In this document: positions 15,789 to 24,073 of the stretch, piece by piece
Numbering within the stretch: position 1 is the stretch's first letter
Layout: the number at the start of each line of letters is the position of its first letter
Assembly: GCA_015065925.1 (NCBI GenBank)
Contig: SVPL01000018.1
Location: 1-39,864 of the forward strand
Reading direction: 5' to 3'
Source of the DNA: Oscillospiraceae bacterium
Lineage (GTDB): Bacteria > Bacillota > Clostridia > Oscillospirales > Acutalibacteraceae
DNA length: 39,864 nt
The notes under the pieces: model-generated
What the model was told of the DNA's origin: nothing
Seen by the model: only the letters and a program-made list of their open reading frames with translations
Databases searched by the model: none
Position numbers and translations under genes: made by a program

Positions 15789-16331
15789 TTAACCAAAATA
15801 TCTCTTGAGCAATCCCTCAAATGCTTTGCCGTGTCTTGCTTCGTCGCGTGCCATTTCGTGAACGGTATCGTGGATAGCGTCTAAGCCAAGCTCTTTAGCG
15901 AGCTTTGCGAGCTCGTTTTTGCCGTAGGTTGCACCGTTTTCAGCCTCTACGCGAACGGTGAGGTTCTCTTTGGTGCTGGGGCTTACAACCTCGCCTAAAA
16001 GCTCGGCGAATTTTGCTGCGTGCTCAGCCTCTTCCCAAGCGGCTTTCTCCCAATAAAGACCGATTTCGGGATAGCCCTCTCTGTGGGCGGCTCTAGCCAT
16101 TGCAAGGTACATACCAACCTCGGTACATTCACCCATAAAGTTCTCTTTAAGACCGTCAACAATTCTCTGGTCAACGCCCTTAGCAATGCCGATTACATGC
16201 TCGGCTGCCCAAGACTGTTCTTCCTCCTGAACCTTGAATTTGGTGTCGGGAGCTTTACAAATGGGGCACTCAGAGGGAGCGCTATCGCCTTCGTGAACAT
16301 AACCGCAAATTAAACAAACATACTTTTTCAT
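15789..16331 (-). CDS. Reverse rubrerythrin (rubredoxin domain first)
   Basis: 180 residues. The ATG at 16331 has GGAGGA about seven bases upstream. Unlike classical rubrerythrin, the rubredoxin-type iron site comes first (Cys6, Cys9, Cys22, Cys25 in CLICGY and CPICKAP), followed by a ferritin-like four-helix domain with a di-iron site ([34 protein letters not shown]). This order is known from clostridial reverse rubrerythrins, which act as NADH-linked peroxide and oxygen reductases with partner flavoproteins and are PerR-repressed. The gene is 48 bases after perR on the same strand. It detoxifies hydrogen peroxide in the cytoplasm. Confidence 0.92.
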   Translation of the reverse strand: MKKYVCLICGYVHEGDSAPSECPICKAPDTKFKVQEEEQSWAAEHVIGIAKGVDQRIVDGLKENFMGECTEVGMYLAMARAAHREGYPEIGLYWEKAAWEEAEHAAKFAELLGEVVSPSTKENLTVRVEAENGATYGKNELAKLAKELGLDAIHDTVHEMARDEARHGKAFEGLLKRYFG

Positions 16332-16379
16332 AATAAAATCCTCCAAAAATTTGATTTTTATTTTTATATAGAACCGTTA

Positions 16380-16766
16380 CTACATTTTAATTTTGCAGCA
16401 ATCGGAACATTTACCGTAAAACACTATATTGTGACTTTCAATTTGGGCGCCGGTGTGACTGGCGCTTTTTTTTGCAAAATCCTCCACAAAGGGAATATCC
16501 AAATCAACTATCTGCCTGCAGGCAGTACAACAAAGGTGGGGATGTGGCTCACAGGTAGCGTCGTAATGCTCACTTCCATCAAAGGCTTTGAAGGCAAGTA
16601 TATCCCCTGACGCACTGAGTTCGGACAGATTGCGATAGACCGTTCCAAGACTTATATTTGGAATAACCTCACGCGCACATTCATATATTGTTGTTGCGTT
16701 GGGATGGAGCTTTGTGGAACGCAAAATCTCTAAAACTACTTCGCGTTGCTTTGAATATCTTTTCAT
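16380..16766 (-). CDS. perR: PerR-type peroxide-sensing Fur-family repressor
   Basis: 128 residues. All five regulatory metal ligands of Bacillus PerR have counterparts at identical spacing: His21, Asp69, His75, His77 and Asp88 (matching His37, Asp85, His91, His93, Asp104). Asp88, not Glu, is what favours peroxide-sensing iron chemistry in PerR. The structural zinc cysteines are also there (Cys80, Cys83, Cys120, Cys123). The winged helix carries NISLGTVYRNLSEL. The gene leads a minus-strand operon with reverse rubrerythrin and ferritin, and a palindrome lies between its promoter and its start, consistent with self-repression. Translation probably uses AAGGAG nine bases before the ATG. Confidence 0.93.
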   Translation of the reverse strand: MKRYSKQREVVLEILRSTKLHPNATTIYECAREVIPNISLGTVYRNLSELSASGDILAFKAFDGSEHYDATCEPHPHLCCTACRQIVDLDIPFVEDFAKKSASHTGAQIESHNIVFYGKCSDCCKIKM

Positions 16767-16790
16767 CTCCTTGTGCTCCTTAAATCTAAA

Positions 16791-16805
16791 TAGTAATTGT
16801 TACTG
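16791..16805 (-). promoter_or_regulatory. Candidate PerR operator
   Basis: AGTAA-TTG-TTACT (16792-16804) is a perfect dyad between the -10 of perR and its start codon. The AT-rich, near-15-base symmetrical form resembles Per/Fur boxes. Binding there would block the perR operon. Inferred from position and symmetry. Confidence 0.5.
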
Positions 16806-16810
16806 TTATT

Positions 16811-16839
16811 ATAATATCAAACACTCGACCATTTGTCAA
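16811..16839 (-). promoter_or_regulatory. Promoter of the perR operon
   Basis: On the minus strand a consensus TTGACA (16834-16839), a 17-base spacer and TATTAT (16811-16816). It is one of the best sigma-A-type promoters in the window. Confidence 0.8.
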
Positions 16840-16869
16840 GTCTTTTTTTAAAAAATTTTTTAAAATAAA

Positions 16870-16898
16870 TTGAAAATTCGAAAACAGTGTGCTATAAT
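16870..16898 (+). promoter_or_regulatory. Promoter of the sugar isomerase-like gene
   Basis: TTGAAA (16870-16875), 17 bases, TATAAT (16893-16898) with TG one base before it. The TTG that could be read as an upstream start codon is in fact this -35 hexamer. Confidence 0.75.
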
Positions 16899-16932
16899 CC
16901 ACTATATAAATTTTATTTTAAAGGGTGATATT

Positions 16933-17796
16933 ATGTATAAAATTGGTATTGCAGCGGGCGGAGCTCAAAAGCCCATTACGGTTGAAGGTCTTGAGGCTAT
17001 GAAAAAAGCGGGAATGGACGCAATTGAAATCAGCATTGGAAGTTATGAGAATTTTGATTTTAAAAAGGCTAAACAGATTGCCGAGCAAACGGGAATTGAG
17101 CTTTGGTCTATTCATTCTCATATGCACAGAAGCTTTGATATTTCGTCCTTGGATAATGATAGCAACAAGCGCGCCATTAAAGAGTTTTGCTGGCTTATAG
17201 ATAAATTTTCGGATATTGGTATGGACAAAATCGTCATTCATCCCACCCATACACCCGAGCCCTTTGACCAATCCGAAAGACCTGAAAAAATCAAACACGC
17301 AAAGGAATGTCTTAATACCCTTGCTGAGTACGGTTATACCAAGGGGGTACAAATCGCTCTTGAGGACCTGCCCCGCACCTGCCTTGGCAATACTATTGAG
17401 GAGCATTTGGATTTACTCAGCGCAAACGATAAACTGCGAGTTTGCTTTGATTTCAACCACTCCTTGATTGATGATACTGCCGAATTTATTAAGGCGGTAG
17501 GCGACAAAATCATAACCACCCATGTTTCCGACCGCGACAATATAAACGAGCGTCATTGGCTCCCCGGCGAGGGCGTTTTGGATTGGAAAAAGATTATAGA
17601 TGCCTTTAATTCTATAGGCTACAACGGTGCGTGGATATACGAAATTGACCTTGAAGCACCGCCTACAATCGACCGCAGAATGTTAACATATTCCGATTTT
17701 GTTACCAACGCAAAGCAGATTTTTGCAAAGCAGGATTTAACCGTAATTGGCACTCCTTATCCCAATCTCGGGCTTTGGGAGCCAATAAAGGAATAA
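16933..17796 (+). CDS. Xylose-isomerase-like TIM barrel (sugar phosphate isomerase/epimerase family)
   Basis: 287 residues from the ATG at 16933. AAGGGTG precedes it, and a promoter lies further upstream over what would otherwise be an extended N-terminus. Family features: LWSIHSHMH and VIHPTHTPEP strands, QIALEDLPRT with the metal-ligand Glu, a His-containing FDFNHS strand, then THVSDRD and a late IYEIDLEAPP carrying the last metal Glu. These are the Glu/Asp/His/Glu metal positions of the AP endonuclease 2/xylose isomerase superfamily. Members isomerise or epimerise sugars, tagatose- or inosose-type intermediates. It stands alone with its own terminator, so the substrate is unclear. Confidence 0.8.
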   Translation: MYKIGIAAGGAQKPITVEGLEAMKKAGMDAIEISIGSYENFDFKKAKQIAEQTGIELWSIHSHMHRSFDISSLDNDSNKRAIKEFCWLIDKFSDIGMDKIVIHPTHTPEPFDQSERPEKIKHAKECLNTLAEYGYTKGVQIALEDLPRTCLGNTIEEHLDLLSANDKLRVCFDFNHSLIDDTAEFIKAVGDKIITTHVSDRDNINERHWLPGEGVLDWKKIIDAFNSIGYNGAWIYEIDLEAPPTIDRRMLTYSDFVTNAKQIFAKQDLTVIGTPYPNLGLWEPIKE

Positions 17797-17851
17797 ACAA
17801 TTAAACTAAAATTGGGAAGAAACGAAAAACGCTTCTTCCCGATTTGTTTTT
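17796..17851 (+). terminator. Terminator, copy 1 of a 56-bp direct repeat
   Basis: The stem AAATTGGGAAGAA / TTCTTCCCGATTT with a GC-containing loop and a T run follows the isomerase-like gene. The whole 56 bases recur at 18409-18464 with very few differences, from AACAATTAAACT through the T run. Confidence 0.85.
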
Positions 17852-17859
17852 TAGGCAGT

Positions 17860-18102
17860 TTAAACTTCCTCTATATTTTCGCGTTTAAATATCTCTGAAG
17901 CAAAAAATTCTTCAAGACTTATTTCCAAGCCGTCGCAAATTTCATATATTATTCTAAGCTTCATACTTGGATAGCAACATTTCATAATTGTGCTTAAGGT
18001 TGATTGTGGTACACCCGTTTTTAAATACAACTGATATTGAGTTATTTTGCGTTCTTTGCAAAGCTCTTTTATTCTGTATGCAACCGCTTCATTTAATTTC
18101 AT
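17860..18102 (-). CDS. Small XRE-family helix-turn-helix regulator
   Basis: 80 residues from the ATG at 18102, with AGGATG nearby upstream. The whole protein is one Cro/C1-type DNA-binding domain: RIKELCKERKITQYQLYLKT, then GVPQSTLSTIMKC as the recognition helix, then a short tail. It diverges from a small Cys-rich protein across 129 bases containing a perfect inverted repeat, which is a likely operator. The pair is bracketed by duplicated terminators. Possible roles are control of the Cys-rich neighbour and itself; no toxin-like partner is recognised. Confidence 0.8.
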   Translation of the reverse strand: MKLNEAVAYRIKELCKERKITQYQLYLKTGVPQSTLSTIMKCCYPSMKLRIIYEICDGLEISLEEFFASEIFKRENIEEV

Positions 18103-18111
18103 AAATATCAT

Positions 18112-18153
18112 CCTATACTTCATTTACTCGATAACTCTATAAACAAGTATAGG
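18112..18153. promoter_or_regulatory. Inverted repeat, candidate XRE operator
   Basis: CCTATACTT (18112-18120) and AAGTATAGG (18145-18153) are perfect complements separated by 24 bases, in the gap between the divergent XRE and Cys-rich genes. Half-site centres are 33 bases apart, about three helical turns. Confidence 0.45.
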
Positions 18154-18231
18154 TAATTACAAACTCAAAATACTTCGTGTACTTGATATTTTAGAATATT
18201 TGTGTTAAAATTAATTTAGAGGTGACAAACT

Positions 18232-18417
18232 ATGAAAATATCTTGTGAAAATGAATTTTGCGTATATCAAAAGCAAGGCTCTTGCATTTTAAAAAATTTA
18301 CAGCTTGATATACAAGGCAACTGCTTAGATTGCATATATATTAATATTGAAGAAGATGTTTTAATAGCTTTAAAAGAAAAAGTTTTAAATGATTTAGAAA
18401 ACAGATTTAACAATTAA
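18232..18417 (+). CDS. Small Cys-rich protein of unknown function
   Basis: 61 residues with GAGGTG six bases before the ATG. Five cysteines occur at 5, 10, 17, 31 and 34 (CENEFCVYQKQGSC, then GNCLDC), which suggests one zinc or iron-sulfur knuckle; a helical Lys/Glu-rich tail follows. Similar short CxxxxCxxxxxxC...CxxC proteins occur in Clostridia as hypothetical proteins. It diverges from an XRE regulator and ends inside copy 2 of a duplicated terminator. No function is assigned. Confidence 0.65.
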   Translation: MKISCENEFCVYQKQGSCILKNLQLDIQGNCLDCIYINIEEDVLIALKEKVLNDLENRFNN

Positions 18418-18464
18418 ACTTAAATTGGGAAGAAACGAAAAACGCTTCTTCCCAATTTGTTTTT
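18409..18464 (+). repeat. Copy 2 of the 56-bp direct repeat (terminator)
   Basis: Repeats 17796-17851 with very few differences and supplies the last codons and terminator of the Cys-rich gene. The hairpin separates it from the convergent permease gene that ends at 18475. The two copies bracket about 560 bases holding the XRE/Cys-rich pair. Confidence 0.85.
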
Positions 18465-18474
18465 GTAATTAATT

Positions 18475-19422
18475 TTATCTTTCTTCTCTGAAATAAGGAA
18501 GTCCAAGGCTTTCGGGGGGTTGATTTTTCTTTTTGTTTCTCATACTTGTAAAAATTAAAACAATTATAGTTACAATATAAGGAAGCATTTTGAAAAGTTC
18601 TTTTCCCGCAAAGCTAACGCCCGTAATATAACTGCTGGCAATATAGAGTGCGCCGAAAATTATGGAGCCTAAAATTGCAAGGTTTGGTTTCCAAACGGTG
18701 AAAATTACAAGTGCAATTGAAAGCCAACCAAAGGCATCAATACAGTATTCCCAGTTTCCGTTGAGGTAGTCCATTATAAAGGTAAGACCGCCAAGGCCCG
18801 AAATACCCGAGCCAATACAGGTTGCAGCATATCTATAGCGCGAAACATTTATACCTGCGGCATCGGCAGTTGCGGGGTTTTCGCCAACCGATCTAAGGTT
18901 CAAGCCTATCCTTGTTTTAGATAAAACGAAGGAGCAAATGAGCGCCACTATAATAGCAAGATAAATCATAACGCCGTGTGATAAAAACAGCTCTCCAAAC
19001 CAGCCTAAGTCATCTGCAAAGGGAAGTGAGGAGGTGAAGTATTTACTCGCTCTGCCGAATGAGGTGCCTGTCTTTGCTATCATATAATCGGAAATACCTA
19101 TACCCAAGGTTGTAAGGGCAAGACCTGTAACATTTTGGTTTGCTCTGAGCGTTACGGTTAAAAAGCTAAACAAAAGTCCCATTAAGGCAGCGCCTACAAA
19201 GGTGGAAACAACCGCAATTAAAATTGCAAGCACGGGGACTGCCTGCGGCCCTACCGCCTTAAGATAAAGGTATTCGGAAAAACAACCGCAGGATGCGCCA
19301 ACACACATAACACCGGGTGTGCCAAGATTTAAGTGACCTGATTTTTCGGTAAGAATTTCTCCCGTTGAACCAAAGAGAAACACCATACCAAGTCTTATTG
19401 CGCTAACAAGAAAGGCTAACAT
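18475..19422 (-). CDS. Purine nucleoside ABC importer, permease 2 (NupC/YufQ type)
   Basis: 315 residues, about eight to ten transmembrane segments, with the branched-chain/BMP permease family signature (TEKSGHLNLGTPGVMC near the N-terminus and GINVSRYRYAATCIGSGISG in the cytoplasmic coupling region). It is the last gene of the xpt operon. Its ATG overlaps the stop of permease 1 as TAATG. It forms the membrane channel with permease 1 and is powered by the duplicated ATPase. The substrate is inferred from the BMP family and neighbouring xpt to be a purine nucleoside. Confidence 0.88.
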   Translation of the reverse strand: MLAFLVSAIRLGMVFLFGSTGEILTEKSGHLNLGTPGVMCVGASCGCFSEYLYLKAVGPQAVPVLAILIAVVSTFVGAALMGLLFSFLTVTLRANQNVTGLALTTLGIGISDYMIAKTGTSFGRASKYFTSSLPFADDLGWFGELFLSHGVMIYLAIIVALICSFVLSKTRIGLNLRSVGENPATADAAGINVSRYRYAATCIGSGISGLGGLTFIMDYLNGNWEYCIDAFGWLSIALVIFTVWKPNLAILGSIIFGALYIASSYITGVSFAGKELFKMLPYIVTIIVLIFTSMRNKKKNQPPESLGLPYFREER

Positions 19423-20513
19423 TAGTCATTCTCCTTTCCGTTTTTACTGAGTACAATTTTATAGTTTAAGAAAAATTCGCAACCGATAATAAAGAAAAGA
19501 ATTATACCCGTTACAATATCGGTGATTGCCTGTGGGAGTCTAAAATCGGTAGAAACCTGTTGCGCTCCCTTTTGTAAAAATACGATAATAAAGCTTGTAA
19601 CCACCATAAAGAAGGGGTTAAACTTTGCAAGCCAAGAAACCATAATGGCAGTAAAGCCTCTGCCGCCTGCGGTTTCGGTATTGATTGTATGATTTGTGCC
19701 GCCAACAAGCAAAAGACCTGCGATACCACAAAGTGCGCCCGATACAATAAGGGTTCTGATTACTACCTTTTTAACATTAATACCAATATAATTTGCGGTA
19801 TTTTGACTTTCGCCGACTACCGAAATTTCATATCCCTGTTTTGTATATTTAAGATAGATGTAGACCGCAACGGTCAACGCCGCAACGATGATTATATTAA
19901 GCAAATAGGGTTGATTAAAAATCACGGGAAAGCCAAATTCAGACATTGGGGACAAAACGCCCGAGCCCGTTTTAACAAAAACCTTAAGGAAGTATGAAAC
20001 AAGCTGAATTGCAACATAGTTCATCATAAGTGTGAAAAGCGTTTCGTTGGTGTTCCAATAGGCTTTAAATATTGCGGGAATAACCGCCCAGATAATACTC
20101 GCTAAAACAGATGCCGCCACCATTATAATTAAAAGAAGCGGAAGGGGCATTTTATCACCTAAGAACATCATAACCGAAACGGTAGCAAGACCGCCGATTA
20201 AAACCTGTCCCTCGGCGCCGATATTCCAAAACTTCATTTTAAAGGCGGGGGTAACAGCTAATGCAATACAAAGAAGTATTGCAATGTCCTGAAACAGACT
20301 CCAAACGCGAATGTCCATTCCAAAAGCGCCACTCCACATTGACTTATAAACGGCAAGAGGATTTTTATCGGTAAGGAGTGTTATTACTACGCCCGAAACC
20401 ACTAAAGCCAAAAGAACTGCGGCAGCGCGAATGGCAAGCCCCTTATACCAAACGGTTTGCTCGCGCTTTACAATATGAAAGGAAAAAGATTTTTTGTTTT
20501 TTGTGTTTTCCAT
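19422..20513 (-). CDS. Purine nucleoside ABC importer, permease 1 (NupB/YufP type)
   Basis: 363 residues. After a cytoplasmic N-terminus and a first membrane span, the family's KNPLAVYKSMWSGAFG periplasmic-side stretch follows, then multiple spans and the coupling segment GINVKKVVIRTLIVSGALCG. It partners with permease 2. Start and stop overlap the flanking genes by one base each (TAATG), which implies coupled translation and equal amounts. Confidence 0.88.
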   Translation of the reverse strand: MENTKNKKSFSFHIVKREQTVWYKGLAIRAAAVLLALVVSGVVITLLTDKNPLAVYKSMWSGAFGMDIRVWSLFQDIAILLCIALAVTPAFKMKFWNIGAEGQVLIGGLATVSVMMFLGDKMPLPLLLIIMVAASVLASIIWAVIPAIFKAYWNTNETLFTLMMNYVAIQLVSYFLKVFVKTGSGVLSPMSEFGFPVIFNQPYLLNIIIVAALTVAVYIYLKYTKQGYEISVVGESQNTANYIGINVKKVVIRTLIVSGALCGIAGLLLVGGTNHTINTETAGGRGFTAIMVSWLAKFNPFFMVVTSFIIVFLQKGAQQVSTDFRLPQAITDIVTGIILFFIIGCEFFLNYKIVLSKNGKEND

Positions 20514-22042
20514 TATTTTTCTTCTCCTTTACCCTTAGTCATAAGAAGACCTATTTCTTCCTTGGTTGCGGTTCTTGCATCAACAATTCCCGTAACTCTT
20601 CCTGAACCGATAACTAAAATTCTGTCACAAAGCTCTAAAAGAACATCAAGGTCTTCACCTACGAAAACAACAGCAACGCCACGCTCTTTTTGCTCGTTTA
20701 ACAGATTGTAAATAAGGTATGATGAGTTAATATCAAGACCTCTGACAGGGTAAGCCGCCATTAAAACGGTAGGTGCGGCGGCAATTTCACGACCTACAAG
20801 CACCTTTTGAACATTACCACCCGAAAGGCGTCTTACGGGGGTTTCGGTGCCGGGGGTAACAACCTCAAGGTCGGAAATTATCTTTTCGGCTAGGTCGTGC
20901 GGCTCCTTCCTTTCAAGGAAAACGGTTTTACCCTTACGGTAGCTTCTGAGCATCATATTATCGGTAATGCCCATATTGCCAACAAGCCCCATACCAAGTC
21001 TATCCTCGGGAACAAAGGAAAGCCTGACACCCAGCTCCCTAATCTGCAGAGGTGTTTTATCCCTTAAATTATCCTGAGTGCCCGTTTTGGGATTATTGTA
21101 AAGAATTTTACCGCTGTCAATATGCTGAAGACCTGCGATAGCCTCTAAAAGCTCACGCTGACCTGAGCCCGCAATACCCGCAATACCTAAAATTTCGCCG
21201 CTTTTTGCAGTGAAGGAAACGGAATTTAAAAGCTTTACTCCCTCACGGCTTACGCAATTTATATTTTCCACTGTGAGTCTGTCCTCACAGCCTTTAGGCT
21301 CACTTCTGTGAATGTTAAGTGAGATTTTTTTGCCAACCATCATTTCGGTAAGCTCTGCCTCGCTTGTGGCAGCGGTTTCAACAGTACCAACATACTCGCC
21401 CTTGCGAAGTACCGAAACTCTATCCGAAAGGGATAAAACCTCGTGGAGCTTATGGGTGATTATGATAATACATTTTCCGTCATCACGCATACGGCGAAGC
21501 ACCTTGAAAAGCTTTTCGGTTTCCTGAGGAGTTAAAACTGCGGTAGGCTCGTCCAAAATTAAAATATCTGCACCGCGATAAAGCACCTTAATAATTTCAA
21601 CCGTCTGCTTTTCCGAAACCGACATTTCGTGAATCATCTTATTAGGGTCAATATCAAAGCCGTATTTGTGGCTGATTTCCTCAACCCTTTTGGCAGAATC
21701 CTTAATGCTATATTTATCCTTGCTTTTAAGTCCCAGAATAATATTTTCAGTAGCAGAAAAAACATCAACAAGCTTGAAATGTTGATGAATCATACCTATT
21801 TTATGGTCAAAAGCGTCCTTTGGAGAACGGATAACAACCTCTTTACCATCTATGAATATCTGTCCGCTATCAGGAAAATAAATGCCCGAAATCATATTCA
21901 TAAGGGTGGTTTTACCACTGCCGTTTTCGCCCAAAATAGACAAAATCTCTCCGCGGTTTACAGAAAGATTAATGTCCCTGTTAGCAACAATGCTTCCAAA
22001 GGTTTTGGTAATATTTTTAAGTTCTATAGCTGCAGTTGCCAA
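20513..22042 (-). CDS. Purine nucleoside ABC importer, duplicated ATPase (NupA/YufO type)
   Basis: 509 residues with two ABC domains in one chain. Domain 1 has a full Walker A (GENGSGKTTLMN), signature and Walker B (ILILDEPTAVLTP). Domain 2 has a degenerate P-loop (GIAGSGQRELLEAI) and a diverged Walker B (VLMAAYPVRGLD), as in sugar and nucleoside importers of this class. It starts with TTG at 22042 preceded by GGAGG. A terminator separates it from the binding protein gene upstream. Confidence 0.9.
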   Translation of the reverse strand: MATAAIELKNITKTFGSIVANRDINLSVNRGEILSILGENGSGKTTLMNMISGIYFPDSGQIFIDGKEVVIRSPKDAFDHKIGMIHQHFKLVDVFSATENIILGLKSKDKYSIKDSAKRVEEISHKYGFDIDPNKMIHEMSVSEKQTVEIIKVLYRGADILILDEPTAVLTPQETEKLFKVLRRMRDDGKCIIIITHKLHEVLSLSDRVSVLRKGEYVGTVETAATSEAELTEMMVGKKISLNIHRSEPKGCEDRLTVENINCVSREGVKLLNSVSFTAKSGEILGIAGIAGSGQRELLEAIAGLQHIDSGKILYNNPKTGTQDNLRDKTPLQIRELGVRLSFVPEDRLGMGLVGNMGITDNMMLRSYRKGKTVFLERKEPHDLAEKIISDLEVVTPGTETPVRRLSGGNVQKVLVGREIAAAPTVLMAAYPVRGLDINSSYLIYNLLNEQKERGVAVVFVGEDLDVLLELCDRILVIGSGRVTGIVDARTATKEEIGLLMTKGKGEEK

Positions 22043-22124
22043 GTTTTTTCCTCCTTACAAATTTCAAGTCTTAAAAAAGACTATCTTCACAAAAGGTACT
22101 CTTTTTTAAGATTTAAAAAAGACA

Positions 22125-22155
22125 TTAGGGCGGGGCAAAAAATGCACCGCCCTAA
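22125..22155 (-). terminator. Internal terminator between the binding protein and ATPase genes
   Basis: TTAGGGCGG (22125-22133) pairs perfectly with CCGCCCTAA (22147-22155), and on the minus strand TGTCTTTTTT follows. It lies 10 bases after the stop of the binding protein. It should leave extra lipoprotein relative to the ATPase and permeases. Confidence 0.85.
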
Positions 22156-22165
22156 AAGCTTTAAC

Positions 22166-23422
22166 CTAGAACTTCTCGTTTAGACGGGTAATTCCGTCAA
22201 CCTTAAGATCGAAGTAAGGTGCAGAACGTTTTGTAGATTCGTTGAATACGCCGTTTTCAACAACCTCGGTATCGGGAACATAGTCACCCATATCGTCAAC
22301 ATCAGCAACATATGAGGTAAGCTCCTTACCTTCAACGGTGAAGGTCTTGGTATCGAATACCTTAATGGTACCATCGGTAAGACCTGTTACAACTTCTTTA
22401 ATCTTAGCAACTGTTCCCTCAGCAGCAACATCTTGGTTAACGCCGGTAAGAACAACTGAACCCTCTGCAATACCGCCGCACCAGTCAGCAGCAATCTTTT
22501 CGCCCTTTACAACACACTTAATGATGTAGTTGTAGTAGGGAGTCCAATCAATTTTGGAAGAAACAATGAAGGTTTCGGGGCAGGATTCATAGGTAGCGCC
22601 GTTGTAGGAAACATTAGGAATAAGAGCAGATTCGCAAGCGCCGGGAGCACCCATAGAGTCGGCGTGCTGAGAAATAAGAACGCACTTCTTAGCAATAAGA
22701 GCTTCGGCTGCGTTTTTCTCTTCGGTTGGGTCATACCAAGAGCCTGTGAACTGAACATCCATTGTCACAGAGGGGCAAACGGATTTTGCGCCAAGGTAGA
22801 AGGAGGTGTAGCCTGAGATAACTTCAGCATAGGTAAATGCGCCTACATAGCCCATTTTAGCTTCTTCGGCAGTAATTGTGCCTGCTTCAATCATTTCATT
22901 AAGCTTCATACCTGCTGCAACACCTGCGAGGTAACGGCCCTCGTAGATAGAAGCAAAGGCGTTGTGATAGTTGTCAAGGCCTTCGGTGTGAGCCTTTGTA
23001 CCTGTAGCGTGGCAGAACTGAACCTCGGGGAACTCTTTTGCAGCCTTAATCATAAATGCTTCGTGACCGAAAGAGTTGGCAAAGATAATGTCGCAGCCCT
23101 GAGTAGCTAAATCTTTAGCTGTGTTGTAGCAAGCGTCGTCTTCACCGATGTTGGTTTTAACGATAACCTGCTCGTCCTTAAGACCGGTAGCTGCTTGGAT
23201 AGCATCTACTGCGTTGAGGAAGTTAAGGTCGTAGGTAGAATTTTCATCGTGTAAGCAGATGAAACCGATTTTGAAATCGTCGGGGATTTCATAATCAACC
23301 TTTACTTCTACTGCATCGATAGGAGCTTCGCTCATTCCGAGAAGCTCTGTGCTGTTTTCGCCGCAAGCTGCAAAGCTAAAAAGCATTACAACAACAAGCG
23401 CAATTGCGAGTAATTTTTTCAT
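22166..23422 (-). CDS. BMP-family nucleoside-binding lipoprotein
   Basis: 418 residues. The signal peptide is short and hydrophobic and ends in a lipobox with Cys20 (LFSFAAC), so the protein is anchored to the outer face of the membrane. The mature part has the BMP/PnrA layout (IGFICLHDENSTYDLNF, GCDIIFANSFGHE, and MGYVGAFTYAEVISGYTSF), typical of purine nucleoside binders. GAGGAG precedes the start. It directly follows xpt with a 40-base gap. It delivers nucleosides to the importer encoded downstream. Confidence 0.9.
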   Translation of the reverse strand: MKKLLAIALVVVMLFSFAACGENSTELLGMSEAPIDAVEVKVDYEIPDDFKIGFICLHDENSTYDLNFLNAVDAIQAATGLKDEQVIVKTNIGEDDACYNTAKDLATQGCDIIFANSFGHEAFMIKAAKEFPEVQFCHATGTKAHTEGLDNYHNAFASIYEGRYLAGVAAGMKLNEMIEAGTITAEEAKMGYVGAFTYAEVISGYTSFYLGAKSVCPSVTMDVQFTGSWYDPTEEKNAAEALIAKKCVLISQHADSMGAPGACESALIPNVSYNGATYESCPETFIVSSKIDWTPYYNYIIKCVVKGEKIAADWCGGIAEGSVVLTGVNQDVAAEGTVAKIKEVVTGLTDGTIKVFDTKTFTVEGKELTSYVADVDDMGDYVPDTEVVENGVFNESTKRSAPYFDLKVDGITRLNEKF

Positions 23423-23462
23423 TTTTGAAAACTCCTCTTTTTTAATATTTATGTAAATTTAA

Positions 23463-24038
23463 TTACATACTGCGAAAGGTGAGCGAATCATCGCTCATTG
23501 ACTCGACTATTGCAAGGGACTCTACACGGATACCTTTAGCACGGAGAAAATCTCCACCACCCTGAAAGCCCTTTTCAATAGCGCAGGAGCAACCAACAAC
23601 CTCTGCCCCCGCTTGGTTTACAATATCTATAAGACCAATCAGCGCCTTGCCGTTGGCAAGAAAATCATCAATAATTAAAACCTTATCATCCCCACTTAAA
23701 AAGTCACAGCTAACAACAATATTATAATCAACGCCGTGGGTATAAGAGTGAACCACAGTTTTGTACATATCTCCCGAAAGGTTGCCCGATTTATGCTTTT
23801 TTGCAAAGACAACGGGAAGATGCATTTGGGCGGCGGCACCCATAGCAATGGCAATTCCTGAGGTTTCAACCGTTAAAATTTTGGTGATTTTTTCACCTTT
23901 GAAAATGCGGGCAATCTCTTTGCCCATTTCCATTATAAAATCAACATCAAGCTGATGATTTAAAAAAGAAGCCACCTTTAAAATATTACCGGGGAGAACG
24001 GTGCCCTCTTTTAAAATTTTTTCTTCCAAGGACTTCAT
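23463..24038 (-). CDS. xpt: Xanthine phosphoribosyltransferase
   Basis: 191 residues from the ATG at 24038 (GGAGGGG upstream), the usual Xpt length. The PRPP-binding loop VLIIDDFLANGKA lies at 120-132. N-terminal KILKEGTVLPGNILKV and the FLNHQLDV segment are typical of Xpt and related adenine-type transferases. It converts xanthine and PRPP to XMP in the cytoplasm. It heads the operon with the BMP importer, so purine salvage follows uptake directly. No purine riboswitch was found: the promoter lies only about 35 bases before the start. Confidence 0.9.
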   Translation of the reverse strand: MKSLEEKILKEGTVLPGNILKVASFLNHQLDVDFIMEMGKEIARIFKGEKITKILTVETSGIAIAMGAAAQMHLPVVFAKKHKSGNLSGDMYKTVVHSYTHGVDYNIVVSCDFLSGDDKVLIIDDFLANGKALIGLIDIVNQAGAEVVGCSCAIEKGFQGGGDFLRAKGIRVESLAIVESMSDDSLTFRSM

Positions 24039-24073
24039 AACGCGCCCCTCCAAAAATAAAAAATCCCACAAAT

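Noticed and set aside
16870-16932. A 21-residue N-terminal extension of the isomerase-like protein
   Set aside because: The span contains the -35 and extended -10 of the gene's own promoter, and AAGGGTG precedes the internal ATG at 16933.
17860-18417. Toxin-antitoxin pair
   Set aside because: The genes are divergent, the Cys-rich protein does not resemble a toxin, and the regulator has no antitoxin-type tail.
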